A stretch of 64,000 nucleotides of DNA. Origin: Bacteroidota bacterium. Its GTDB lineage: Bacteria > Bacteroidota > Bacteroidia > Chitinophagales > Chitinophagaceae. The position numbers and the translations under genes are program-made. The DNA lies in NCBI GenBank assembly GCA_947457075.1, contig CANGUG010000015.1:35079-99078 (forward strand), written 5' to 3'. Under the pieces are notes generated by a model. That model was not told where the DNA came from and ran no database searches. It was given only the letters and a program-made list of their open reading frames with translations. This document shows, in pieces, positions 25,608 to 34,155 of this stretch (positions within the stretch are counted from its first letter, which is position 1; the number at the start of each line of letters is the position of its first letter).

Positions 25608-26915
25608 ATGATTGCAACTGTATTTCCTGGTAAGTTAAATGGTGCTCAAGTTGCTCCTGCAAGTAAAAGTAGCATGCAAAGAGCATGTGCTGCTGCTTTA
25701 TTGCATGTAGGAGAAACAACTATTTTAAATCCAGGACATTCCAATGACGATTTAGCGGCATTGGAGGTGATACAGAAATTAGGCGCAACGGTTGAAATGC
25801 ATAATGCAATAAATGAGCAGGGAGCAACAATTGTTGAATCCTTAACAATACTTTCTAAAGGAGTTCAGCCTATTGGTCCAGAGATGAATTGTGGGGAAAG
25901 TGGTTTAGGAATACGTATGTTTACGCCTATTGCGGCATTAAGTAATCAATCTATAACCATTCAGGGGAAAGGCAGTTTGGTGAAAAGACCGATGCATTTT
26001 TTTGACGAAATTTTCCCTGCTTTAGGAGTGAAAATAGCCTCTCAAAATGGATTTTTACCCATTCAAATACAAGGACCTTTACAAGCACCCAATAGTATCA
26101 CAGTGGATGGTTCATTAAGTTCTCAATTTTTAACAGGGCTATTAATGGCTTACGCAGCAAGTGGAGCGCAAAACGCCGAGATTAATGTAATAGACTTAAA
26201 AAGTAAACCTTATATAGATTTAACTTTAGCGGTGTTACACTCCTTTGGTTGGAAAGTACAACATGATAATTATACTCATTTTAGGTTCTTGCCACATGCG
26301 CCTTTAAAAGATAAGATTCAATATACTGTCGAAGGTGACTGGAGTGGCGCCGCTTTTTTATTAGTAGCGGGTGCCATTGCCGGACCCATTAAGGTAAAAG
26401 GGTTACAAATGAATTCAACACAGGCCGATAAGGCAGTGATGCAAGCATTGCAAAATGCAAATGTATCAATAGCTTTAGAGGAGGATGGAATTCAAATTGG
26501 TTCAACGGATGATGCGGCATTGAGGGCATTTGAATTTGATGCAACCGATTGTCCCGATTTATTTCCTCCCTTGGTTGCTTTGGCATCTGTTTGTATTGGC
26601 GTTTCGGAAATAAAAGGGGTTAGCCGTTTAGCACATAAAGAAAGTGATAGAGGAAAAACCTTACAAGTGGAATTTGAAAAAATGGGTGTTCAAATTGATT
26701 TAGAGGGAGATATCATGAAAATACATGGCGGTGATGAAATTAAATCGGCTACAGTTTTTTCTCAACATGATCATCGGATTGCCATGGCATGTGGAGTGGC
26801 GGCATTAAAAGCAAATGGGCCAGTTGTAATCACAGAAGCAGCGGCAATTAATAAATCTTACACTGATTTTTTCGAACATTTAAGACAATTGGGGGCAAAA
26901 GTGGATATCGCATAA
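25608..26915 (+). CDS. aroA: 5-enolpyruvylshikimate-3-phosphate synthase
   Basis: A 435-aa EPSP synthase. Visible motifs are ASKSSMQRACAAALL (shikimate-3-phosphate binding), NCGESGLGIRMFTPIAAL (PEP-binding; usually GNAGT, here the class-like CGESG), DGSLSSQFLTGLLMA, and HDHRIAMACGVAAL. It adds enolpyruvate to shikimate-3-phosphate. The Ser substitution pattern is common in Bacteroidota, and I cannot judge glyphosate sensitivity. It lies 1 nt after aroB and 66 nt before aroC. aroK, aroE and aroD are not in this window. Confidence 0.94.
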   Translation: MIATVFPGKLNGAQVAPASKSSMQRACAAALLHVGETTILNPGHSNDDLAALEVIQKLGATVEMHNAINEQGATIVESLTILSKGVQPIGPEMNCGESGLGIRMFTPIAALSNQSITIQGKGSLVKRPMHFFDEIFPALGVKIASQNGFLPIQIQGPLQAPNSITVDGSLSSQFLTGLLMAYAASGAQNAEINVIDLKSKPYIDLTLAVLHSFGWKVQHDNYTHFRFLPHAPLKDKIQYTVEGDWSGAAFLLVAGAIAGPIKVKGLQMNSTQADKAVMQALQNANVSIALEEDGIQIGSTDDAALRAFEFDATDCPDLFPPLVALASVCIGVSEIKGVSRLAHKESDRGKTLQVEFEKMGVQIDLEGDIMKIHGGDEIKSATVFSQHDHRIAMACGVAALKANGPVVITEAAAINKSYTDFFEHLRQLGAKVDIA

Positions 26916-26981
26916 AGGAAAATTTCAATTGGGTTTAAACGAGTTGGTATAAAATTCTTAACTTGTAATATTAAGATTAAC

Positions 26982-27977
26982 ATGAATAGTTTTGGAACCT
27001 TATTTAAAGTGCAAATTTTAGGAGAGTCACACGGTGCCTGTGTTGGTATAGTGATTGATGGCTGTCCAGCAGGATTAAACTTAGTTCAAGCCGACTTTGT
27101 AACGGATATGGAACGTCGTAAAGGAGGTAAACAAAAAGGAACCACGCCAAGACAGGAAGACGATATGCCCATTTTTAAATCGGGGTTATTCAATGATACT
27201 ACAACAGGGGCACCCATCACAATGTTATTTGAAAACAATAATACAAGAAGTACTGACTATGAAAAACAACGTGCTGTGCCAAGACCAGGGCATTCGGATT
27301 TTACTGCACACCATAAATTTGGCGGATTCGAGGATTATAGAGGCGGTGGACATTTTAGCGGTCGATTAACAGCAGCTTTAGTGGGAGCGGGAGTGATTGC
27401 TAAAAAGTTATTAAATCATATTCAAATTGAAGCCCATATAGTTAGTATAGGAGGGGAAACAGATATTGAAAAGGGTATACAAAAAGCAATTGACCATAAA
27501 GACAGCGTGGGCGGTATAGTGGAATGTGTAGTTAAAGGGTTACCAATTGGGCTTGGAGAACATTTTTTTGACTCAGTAGAATCCTTAATTAGTCATGCTG
27601 TTTTTGCCATACCTGCTATTAGGGGTATTGAATTTGGTACAGGGTTTGCTGCTGCTAGTATGTTTGGCGTTGAGCACAATGATGCAATAATAGATGCAAC
27701 AGGTAAAACAAAAACCAACCATGCCGGTGGAATTGTAGGAGGATATACCAATGGAAATGATTTGGTTTTTCGTATTGCAGTAAAACCAACCTCCTCTACG
27801 CCAAAGGATCAAACAACTTGGAATTGGGAAACCAATGAACAAGCAGTTTTTTCAGTAAAGGGAAGACACGATTTATGTATTGCACTAAGAGTACCCGTTG
27901 TCTTGGAAGCGGTAACGGCAATTGTGCTTGCTGATTTAATGCTATTGGAACAAAAAATACAAAGAATTCTAAGATAA
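26982..27977 (+). CDS. aroC: Chorismate synthase
   Basis: A 331-aa FMN-dependent enzyme that converts EPSP to chorismate. Signatures are FGTLFKVQILGESHGACVG (signature 1), YRGGGHFSGRLTAALVGAG (signature 2) and a C-terminal RHDLCIALRVPVVLEA (signature 3, with the conserved Arg-His-Asp). It closes the pathway run of the supra-operon. Its 3' end carries an AAAGAATTCT hairpin like the one after tyrA. Confidence 0.95.
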   Translation: MNSFGTLFKVQILGESHGACVGIVIDGCPAGLNLVQADFVTDMERRKGGKQKGTTPRQEDDMPIFKSGLFNDTTTGAPITMLFENNNTRSTDYEKQRAVPRPGHSDFTAHHKFGGFEDYRGGGHFSGRLTAALVGAGVIAKKLLNHIQIEAHIVSIGGETDIEKGIQKAIDHKDSVGGIVECVVKGLPIGLGEHFFDSVESLISHAVFAIPAIRGIEFGTGFAAASMFGVEHNDAIIDATGKTKTNHAGGIVGGYTNGNDLVFRIAVKPTSSTPKDQTTWNWETNEQAVFSVKGRHDLCIALRVPVVLEAVTAIVLADLMLLEQKIQRILR

Positions 27978-27998
27978 AATTCTACGACAGAATTCTTT
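27961..27998 (+). repeat. Hairpin at the aroC 3' end
   Basis: AAAGAATTCT (27961-27970) pairs with AGAATTCTTT (27989-27998) across an 18-nt loop that holds a third AATTCT copy. It matches the AAGAATTCT stem at the tyrA 3' end. Confidence 0.55.
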
Positions 27999-28025
27999 AT
28001 TGAAAATAATTTAAAAATAAAAAAA

Positions 28026-28331
28026 ATGGAAAGCGAATATATATATCATGTAACTACTCAAGTAGAGTGGGACAACGCAAAAAATCAGGGAGCATACAAG
28101 CCAGCTAATTTTGATGCCGACGGCTTTATTCATTGTTCAACAGAACAACAAGTACCGGGTGTTTTAGATCGATTTTACCAGGGTCAAACTGGATTAGTGA
28201 AATTGAAAATTGAAAAAGCAAAATTATCTAGACCATTATTATTTGAATTGGCAACCGATTTAGATGAACTTTTCCCGCATATTTATGGTGCATTGAATGT
28301 AGATAGTGTTGTTGAAGTGACGGTGCTTTAA
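28026..28331 (+). CDS. DUF952 domain protein
   Basis: A 101-aa protein matching the small DUF952 family by IYHVTTQVEWDNAKNQGAY at the start and DGFIHCSTEQQV centrally (the conserved Gly-Phe-Ile-His-Cys-Ser). Members are glutathione S-transferase-linked or stand-alone proteins of unknown function. The gene follows aroC by 48 nt and may be the last gene of that transcript; a functional link is not apparent. Confidence 0.75.
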   Translation: MESEYIYHVTTQVEWDNAKNQGAYKPANFDADGFIHCSTEQQVPGVLDRFYQGQTGLVKLKIEKAKLSRPLLFELATDLDELFPHIYGALNVDSVVEVTVL

Positions 28332-28396
28332 ATAATATACCTAGTTTAATTAGTTTAGTGACAATTAAATTGTTATTTTTTTTAATATTTTATTCC

Positions 28397-28404
28397 TAAT
28401 TTTA
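28397..28404 (+). promoter_or_regulatory. TAATTTTA promoter-like box before the OmpA-TSP3 gene
   Basis: A TAnnTTTA variant of the -7 element, 18 nt before the ATG. The same variant precedes the S41 protease and DUF4197 genes. Confidence 0.35.
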
Positions 28405-28422
28405 CCACAAATATCAAGTACT

Positions 28423-29709
28423 ATGAAAAAGTTTTTATTTTTTACCATGTTGTTGACTATCACGATGCAAGTAATTGCACAGGATTCAGCATTAGTAAAA
28501 CAACCAACCATTGGCCTAAGATTGGGTATGATGGATTTTAAACAAACTCCCAATACGGCAGGAACTTCAAAATCAGCAGCAGAATTTGGAATTCAATATG
28601 TTGATGGATGGACAAAGAAGATAGATTTTGTATCTAATTTAAGTTTTTCCGCATTAAAATATCCATATTATCAATCATTGAGGGTGCCTACTTCAAATAT
28701 TAGTGAGCCTTTCGCCTCTATCGATTTTAATATTAACTACAAGTTATTGACTGATGATCATACAGTGGTACCTTATTTAACCGCTGGTATTGGTATTGCT
28801 ACCGACCGTTTTACAACCTACACTTCCTATGCACCATTTGGAGGGGGACTTCAAATTAAAGCAGCTCAAAATTCTTTTGTTTACGTACAAGCAACTTACC
28901 GCGCTGAAACTTCTTATTTAACTAAAACACATAATAATTACAGTGTGAGTTATGCTTTTCCTTTAAAGTTAAAAGAAAAGAAAGCGGTATTGCCTCCACC
29001 TCCAACTCCAGTAGATACAGACAATGATGGAGTGGTTGATGCAAGTGATAAATGTCCAACAAAATCAGGGTCTGCAAAATATGAAGGTTGTCCTGTGCCA
29101 GATACCGATAACGACGGTGTAGATGATGACCATGACAAATGTCCAAAACAAGCGGGAACAGCTAAGTATGATGGATGTCCAATTCCAGATACAGATAAGG
29201 ACGGGGTAAATGATGAAGAGGATAAATGTCCTTCCATTGCTGGTTTAACCCGTTACAATGGATGTCCAATTCCAGATACAGATAAGGACGGTGTGAATGA
29301 TGAAGAAGATAAATGTCCTACTGAGCCTGGTATCGTAGCCAACAATGGTTGCATTGATATCCAACCTTTGTTAAATGAAATTGCAAGCAATTTTAAATTC
29401 AAAACAGGTAAGTCAATCATCGCTAGCAAAAAATTAAACAAATTAGATGCAGCTATTGCAGAATTAAATAAGTACAAAAATATCAGTATCGACATTATTG
29501 GCAATACGGATAATATTGGTACTAAGAAAGTAAACAAAAAATTATCTGAACGTAGAGCAGCTATTATTTATTCCTATTTAGTGAAAAAAGGAATAGAGGC
29601 AAATAGATTATCTAAACAAGGCGACGCGGATAACAATCCTATTTCAACCAACAAAACTGCCAAGGGTAGGGCTGAAAATAGAAGAACAGATATGAAAGCG
29701 AAGTACTAA
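28423..29709 (+). CDS. OmpA family protein with thrombospondin type-3 repeats
   Basis: A 428-aa protein with a signal peptide (ending AQ), a beta-barrel-like N-terminal half (about 25-185), a proline hinge (PPPPTPV), and four 29-residue calcium-binding TSP3 repeats of the form DTDxDGVxDxxDKCP. The end is an OmpA C-terminal peptidoglycan-binding domain (IIGNTDNIGTKKVNKKLSERRAA to ENRRTD). It should anchor the outer membrane to the cell wall. TSP3-OmpA proteins are widespread in Bacteroidota. Repeats 3 and 4 are nearly identical in DNA. A bidirectional terminator follows. Confidence 0.9.
   Translation: MKKFLFFTMLLTITMQVIAQDSALVKQPTIGLRLGMMDFKQTPNTAGTSKSAAEFGIQYVDGWTKKIDFVSNLSFSALKYPYYQSLRVPTSNISEPFASIDFNINYKLLTDDHTVVPYLTAGIGIATDRFTTYTSYAPFGGGLQIKAAQNSFVYVQATYRAETSYLTKTHNNYSVSYAFPLKLKEKKAVLPPPPTPVDTDNDGVVDASDKCPTKSGSAKYEGCPVPDTDNDGVDDDHDKCPKQAGTAKYDGCPIPDTDKDGVNDEEDKCPSIAGLTRYNGCPIPDTDKDGVNDEEDKCPTEPGIVANNGCIDIQPLLNEIASNFKFKTGKSIIASKKLNKLDAAIAELNKYKNISIDIIGNTDNIGTKKVNKKLSERRAAIIYSYLVKKGIEANRLSKQGDADNNPISTNKTAKGRAENRRTDMKAKY
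29014..29361 (+). repeat. Four 87-bp in-frame TSP3 repeats
   Basis: Units begin at 29014, 29101, 29188 and 29275, exactly 87 bp (29 codons) apart. Units 3 and 4 share long identical stretches, so copy-number change by recombination is possible without frame loss. Confidence 0.9.
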
Positions 29710-29727
29710 ATGTAATAGTTACGATAT

Positions 29728-29761
29728 ATAAAAAAGGCCTCTACAAAGAGGCCTTTTTTAT
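29728..29761. terminator. Bidirectional terminator between OmpA-TSP3 and murB
   Basis: A 15-bp perfect stem (ATAAAAAAGGCCTCT) with ACAA loop and T-runs both ways. Confidence 0.92.
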
Positions 29762-29777
29762 TGAAAAGATATTTGGT

Positions 29778-30791
29778 TTAATAAATATTTACTTCCCTTT
29801 CTAGTTGTATCTTAAATTTTTGAGCGACGGAATGAATAATTTCTTCCGAAAATTCATACACTTCTCTCCCTGAACGGATACCGTAACTTACAATGACCAA
29901 TGCTTGTTTTTCATAGCAACCTACATTTCCTTTTTTCATTCCCTTCCAGCCACAGGCTTCAATAAGCCATCCAGCTGCTATTTTATAAGAATCATCAGAG
30001 ATAGGATAGGCAATGATATTGGGAAATTGTTGTTGTAGCTGCTCCAATTGGGTCTTTGAAACGATGGGGTTTTTAAAAAAGCTGCCTGCATTACCTAGGA
30101 TTTTGGGATCAGGTAATTTTTGAGTTCTAATTTGTATAATGGCTTGAGACAGGCTTTCTAAATTAGGGTGCTTTATGCCTTTTTCATGTAACATGTCTCG
30201 GATAGCACCGTAATCCATTTTTAATTGTGGCTGTTTTTGTAAAACAAATTGCACATGGGTAATAATATACCTTTTGACTGCAACTTTGAAGAGGCTTGTC
30301 CTATAGCCAAAATTACATTCCTTATTAGATAGCTGTATCCATTGTTGGGTAGTTGTATCAAAAGCGGTTACTTGCTGAATACATTCTTGGACTTCTACCC
30401 CATAAGCGCCAATATTTTGAATGGGGCTTGCCCCAACGGTCCCAGGTATAAGGCTTAAATTTTCCAATCCTCCCCATCCTTTTTGTACACAATAACTTAC
30501 AAAATGATGCCAATTTTCACCCGCGCCCACTTCAAGTATTACTTCGGTAGCGGATTCGTTTAATTTTTTTATACCATTAATTTCCATTTTGGCGACCAAT
30601 CCAGGAAAATTTTTCGTGAATACAACGTTTGATCCACTACCTAATATTAAAAAGGGTAAATTTTGTTGATGACACCATTCTATTGCATCCGATACGTCCT
30701 CGTTTTTATGGAGGACTGTAAAATAACTAGCAAGTTCTTCACTAGCAAAAAAATGAAATGGCTGTAAGGAAATATTATGTTCTGTATGCAT
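29778..30791 (-). CDS. murB: UDP-N-acetylenolpyruvoylglucosamine reductase
   Basis: A 337-aa FAD enzyme that reduces UDP-GlcNAc-enolpyruvate to UDP-MurNAc. FAD-binding motifs are LPFLILGSGSNVVF and GGLENLSLIPGTVGASPIQNIGAYG. The proton-donor serine is in LGNAGSFFKNP. The C-terminal region is the shorter type I form. It lies 34 nt downstream of priA and is probably co-transcribed with it. Confidence 0.94.
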   Translation of the reverse strand: MHTEHNISLQPFHFFASEELASYFTVLHKNEDVSDAIEWCHQQNLPFLILGSGSNVVFTKNFPGLVAKMEINGIKKLNESATEVILEVGAGENWHHFVSYCVQKGWGGLENLSLIPGTVGASPIQNIGAYGVEVQECIQQVTAFDTTTQQWIQLSNKECNFGYRTSLFKVAVKRYIITHVQFVLQKQPQLKMDYGAIRDMLHEKGIKHPNLESLSQAIIQIRTQKLPDPKILGNAGSFFKNPIVSKTQLEQLQQQFPNIIAYPISDDSYKIAAGWLIEACGWKGMKKGNVGCYEKQALVIVSYGIRSGREVYEFSEEIIHSVAQKFKIQLEREVNIY

Positions 30792-30825
30792 GCTTTTGTA
30801 TAGAAATTGGGGTAGCTATTATTTA

Positions 30826-33261
30826 TTAATTAGGGTCAACATCAATAATTATTTGAACCGTTTTATACCTTGGATGCGCTTGAATTAACTGTATATAATT
30901 AAACAATTGTTTTTTCGCAATTTGTAATTGTGCTGATTGGGTTGCAATTTTCACATACAGCTCCCAAATATATTTATTACGAACCCTATTTACTAAAGGC
31001 TGTGCAGGCCCTAGAACGGTTCTTTGAATTTCAGGACTAAGGGAATGAAGATAATGATTTGCTGCTTCTTCGGCTATTGTATTATCCTTGTGCTTGAACA
31101 AAATACTCAATAATCTACTAAAAGGGGGGTAGGCAAATTGTTTTCTGTTTTGAATTTCATATTGATAGAATCCAGCGTAATCATGTTGTTGTACTAATTG
31201 CACAATGGGATGTTGCACTTGACTTACTTGAATGATTACTTTGCCATTGCTATTTTTTCGACCTGCTCTGCCACTTACTTGCTCCATCATTTGAAAGGCG
31301 CGCTCATTAACCCGATACTGATTAAAATTTAACAAGCTATCTGCATCCACAATACCTACCAAATCAACGTTTTCAAAATCCAAGCCTTTTACTACCATTT
31401 GCGTACCAACTAAAATATCTATTTGTCTTTGTTCAAATTGTTGAATTAACTGATCGTGTTCATTTTTACCTTTTACATTGTCAAAATCCATTCTAGCAAC
31501 GATTACCCCTGGTAAGGCCTGGTTTAGTTTTTCTTCAATTTGTTCTGTGCCAAAACTTTTTTGTTTAAAATGTTGTTTGCCACATGCCTGACATGCTGTT
31601 AAAATTGGATAAGAACAACCACAGTAATGGCAGGATAGTACATTTTTTTGTTTATGGTAAGTAAGTGTTACGTCGCAATGCGTGCAATGAGGAATCCATC
31701 CACAGGTTTCACAAATCATATAAGCAGCATAGCCACGTCTATTTTGAAAAAGAATCACCTGTTTTTGTTGCTCGATTGTTTTTTTGATTTCAGACAATAA
31801 TAAAGGTGTTAAAATTGCCGTTCCAGCGGGTTGTTTCTTGGTATCAATAATTTGAATGCTTGGTAATGCTCCTTTATTGAATCTTTCAGTTAAATGGGTA
31901 TAACCATATTTTTTTGATGCTGCATTATAGTAGGACTCAACCGAAGGGGTTGCAGACCCTAAAATTACTTTCGCATTAATTTGATTGGCATAATAAATAG
32001 CTGTATCTCTGGCTTGATATCTTGGTGCAGGATCCTGTTGTTTGTAGGAACCATCGTGTTCTTCATCAACAATAATTAGGGATAAGTTTTTATAGGGAAG
32101 AAATAATGCCGATCTAGCCCCGAGTACAATCTTAATTTCACCCGACTTAACTTTATTCCATATTTCAACTCTTTCATTGGGGTTGAATTTAGAATGATAA
32201 ATGGCAATTTGATTTCCAAAATATTGTTTTAAGCGTCGAATCATTTGTGCAGTCAATGCAATTTCAGGCAGCATATACAAGGCTTGTTGCCCCTGTTGAA
32301 TTAATTGATTAATGAGTGCAACATAAATTTGGGTTTTACCGCTGCCCGTAATACCATGTAATAAATGAACTGAATGGGTATTTAATTGCGTTTTAATATC
32401 ATTAAATGCAATTTGTTGTTGATCGGATAATTCATGCAATTGATGATTGCCGGAAGGTCCTTCATTTTTCAATCGATCAATTATTCTTTTTTCGGCTACT
32501 AAAACTCCTTTATCTATAAGTGCCTTTAATTGTGCATGCGAGGCACCTGATTTTTCTAAAAGTGATTTTTGACGTACTTCCCCTTCTGTTTTCTCAAAAT
32601 GCAAAAACGACAACAATAATGCCAATTGTTTAGGCGCGCGGGTCCATTCATTAAGCAATTGCGCTATTTTTATTTCGGATTGATAGGCAGGGGTAAGCTG
32701 TATAAAAGTTTCTTCTTTTACTTTGTATTTGTCAGTCATGTTTTCCTGAATGAAACAAACTCCTTTTTGTATCAATTTATTGACAATAGGATATACCGAC
32801 CTTTTATCTAATAATTTTTGAACCTCAGCTAAGCTCAGTTCTTTTTTAATTTGAAGTGCTTCACTAAGTATATACTCCAGGTCATTTAGTTGCTGACTGT
32901 CTATAGCGTAAAGCTCATTGTATATAAATACCGATTCACTAGAAATTTTCAAATGACTTGGGACTGCTGCTTGCATGACTTCCCCTTCGGTACACATATA
33001 ATATTGAGCCATCCATTCCCAAAGGGCTAATTGTGCTGGATAAACTATGGGGGCTTCGTCTAAAACGGAAAGAATTGGTTTGGGATTAAATGCCGCAGGT
33101 TTTTCATTAAATATTTTTTTTACGATTCCTGCATATCTTTTGTTGGCCCCTAACATCACTTCCACGCGCATCCCAATCATCACTTCGTCCAACAGGGTGG
33201 ATGGAATTTCCCAGGTATAATTTTTAGGCAGGGCAAGGGGTATAATGATTTCGGCGTACAT
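30826..33261 (-). CDS. priA: Primosomal replication helicase PriA
   Basis: An 811-aa superfamily 2 helicase that reloads the replisome at stalled forks. It has the Walker A motif HGITGSGKTQIY, DEEH box VDEEHDGSYKQQ, GSATPS motif III, and a zinc-binding insertion with eight cysteines (CETCGWIPHCTHCD through CQACG). The motif VSGRAGRKNSNGKVIIQ is helicase motif VI. The N-terminal 3'-DNA-binding domain begins MYAEIIIPLALPKNYTWEIP. A TATTTTTG box lies 11 nt before the ATG. Confidence 0.94.
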   Translation of the reverse strand: MYAEIIIPLALPKNYTWEIPSTLLDEVMIGMRVEVMLGANKRYAGIVKKIFNEKPAAFNPKPILSVLDEAPIVYPAQLALWEWMAQYYMCTEGEVMQAAVPSHLKISSESVFIYNELYAIDSQQLNDLEYILSEALQIKKELSLAEVQKLLDKRSVYPIVNKLIQKGVCFIQENMTDKYKVKEETFIQLTPAYQSEIKIAQLLNEWTRAPKQLALLLSFLHFEKTEGEVRQKSLLEKSGASHAQLKALIDKGVLVAEKRIIDRLKNEGPSGNHQLHELSDQQQIAFNDIKTQLNTHSVHLLHGITGSGKTQIYVALINQLIQQGQQALYMLPEIALTAQMIRRLKQYFGNQIAIYHSKFNPNERVEIWNKVKSGEIKIVLGARSALFLPYKNLSLIIVDEEHDGSYKQQDPAPRYQARDTAIYYANQINAKVILGSATPSVESYYNAASKKYGYTHLTERFNKGALPSIQIIDTKKQPAGTAILTPLLLSEIKKTIEQQKQVILFQNRRGYAAYMICETCGWIPHCTHCDVTLTYHKQKNVLSCHYCGCSYPILTACQACGKQHFKQKSFGTEQIEEKLNQALPGVIVARMDFDNVKGKNEHDQLIQQFEQRQIDILVGTQMVVKGLDFENVDLVGIVDADSLLNFNQYRVNERAFQMMEQVSGRAGRKNSNGKVIIQVSQVQHPIVQLVQQHDYAGFYQYEIQNRKQFAYPPFSRLLSILFKHKDNTIAEEAANHYLHSLSPEIQRTVLGPAQPLVNRVRNKYIWELYVKIATQSAQLQIAKKQLFNYIQLIQAHPRYKTVQIIIDVDPN

Positions 33262-33272
33262 ATAGAAGTTTA

Positions 33273-33280
33273 CAAAAATA
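33273..33280 (-). promoter_or_regulatory. -7 box TATTTTTG for priA
   Basis: Exact TAnnTTTG match on the minus strand, 11 nt from the ATG, giving a predicted 5' UTR of about 6 nt. Confidence 0.5.
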
Positions 33281-33309
33281 AGCTATGCAATTGACACTAT
33301 TTTTATAAG

Positions 33310-34071
33310 TTATGCCAAAGGGTATTGTCTGTATCTTCTTAATCCTTCCTCCATCATTTGATAAACTTCATTTTTTAACAAATCAATATCTTCAAGGGTA
33401 TATTTAGATACCTCAACGGAGGGTAAATACACCACCCGATTAGGGCCAGGGGTAAGGCTAAATACCGACTGGTAATGCATACGGTCAACTGCATCTATCA
33501 TTAAAATAGGTTGAATAGGCACTTGCATTTCAATAGCCAATTTAAAAGCTCCATTAAAGAAGGATTTAAGCGGTTGCTGGCTTGTCATGCTAAATGTACC
33601 TTCAGGGAAAATAAAAATGGAATTACGTTTATGTAATGCGGCTTTTAAATTTCTTAAACTTTTTGCTCTTTTTTCTGGACTACTTCTGTCAACCATAATA
33701 ACCGCTGCACGATAAACCCAACCAAAAACAGGGATCTTGGAGGATTCAAATTTCCCCAAAGGCCTAATGGGTTGATGTTTTAATTGAACAATAGGTGGGA
33801 TATCCATATAGGAATTATGGTTGGCTACGAATATATGTGGTGTTTTGAAATTATGTGTTGACTCAAAAATTTCTTTGTGCCAAACACCAATAAATAAATA
33901 CCATGTTTTAGCCCAGTACCTACAAACTTTATATACTCTTTTACTCAGTTTCGCTTTTCCAAAAGGAAGCAGCAATAGGAGGCAAATAGCTGACACTATT
34001 GTAAGGATGGAAAATACAATTAATGCATAAATACAATAAATAGGTTGCAAAATTTTATAAAGGGCTTTCAT
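33310..34071 (-). CDS. plsC: Lysophospholipid (1-acyl-glycerol-3-phosphate) acyltransferase
   Basis: A 253-aa membrane acyltransferase with an N-terminal hydrophobic anchor (YCIYALIVFSILTIVSAICLLLLLPFG). The catalytic motif is NHNSYMDIP (NHxxxxD form), and motif III is FPEGTFSM. It would acylate lysophosphatidate in phospholipid synthesis. The start lies about 17 nt after the amt terminator U-tract. It precedes priA by 48 nt. Confidence 0.87.
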   Translation of the reverse strand: MKALYKILQPIYCIYALIVFSILTIVSAICLLLLLPFGKAKLSKRVYKVCRYWAKTWYLFIGVWHKEIFESTHNFKTPHIFVANHNSYMDIPPIVQLKHQPIRPLGKFESSKIPVFGWVYRAAVIMVDRSSPEKRAKSLRNLKAALHKRNSIFIFPEGTFSMTSQQPLKSFFNGAFKLAIEMQVPIQPILMIDAVDRMHYQSVFSLTPGPNRVVYLPSVEVSKYTLEDIDLLKNEVYQMMEEGLRRYRQYPLA

Positions 34072-34087
34072 CTAGGCACTAATATAA

Positions 34088-34116
34088 TAAAAAAGGCCCG
34101 AATAGAAATTCAGGCC
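34088..34116 (-). terminator. Rho-independent terminator of amt
   Basis: On the minus strand GGCCTGAAT pairs with ATTCGGGCC (one G-U pair), TTCT loop, followed by TTTTTT. It separates amt from plsC. Confidence 0.82.
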
Positions 34117-34155
34117 GTACGATTGCTTGCTTAAAACCAATTCCAAAAAAATAAT

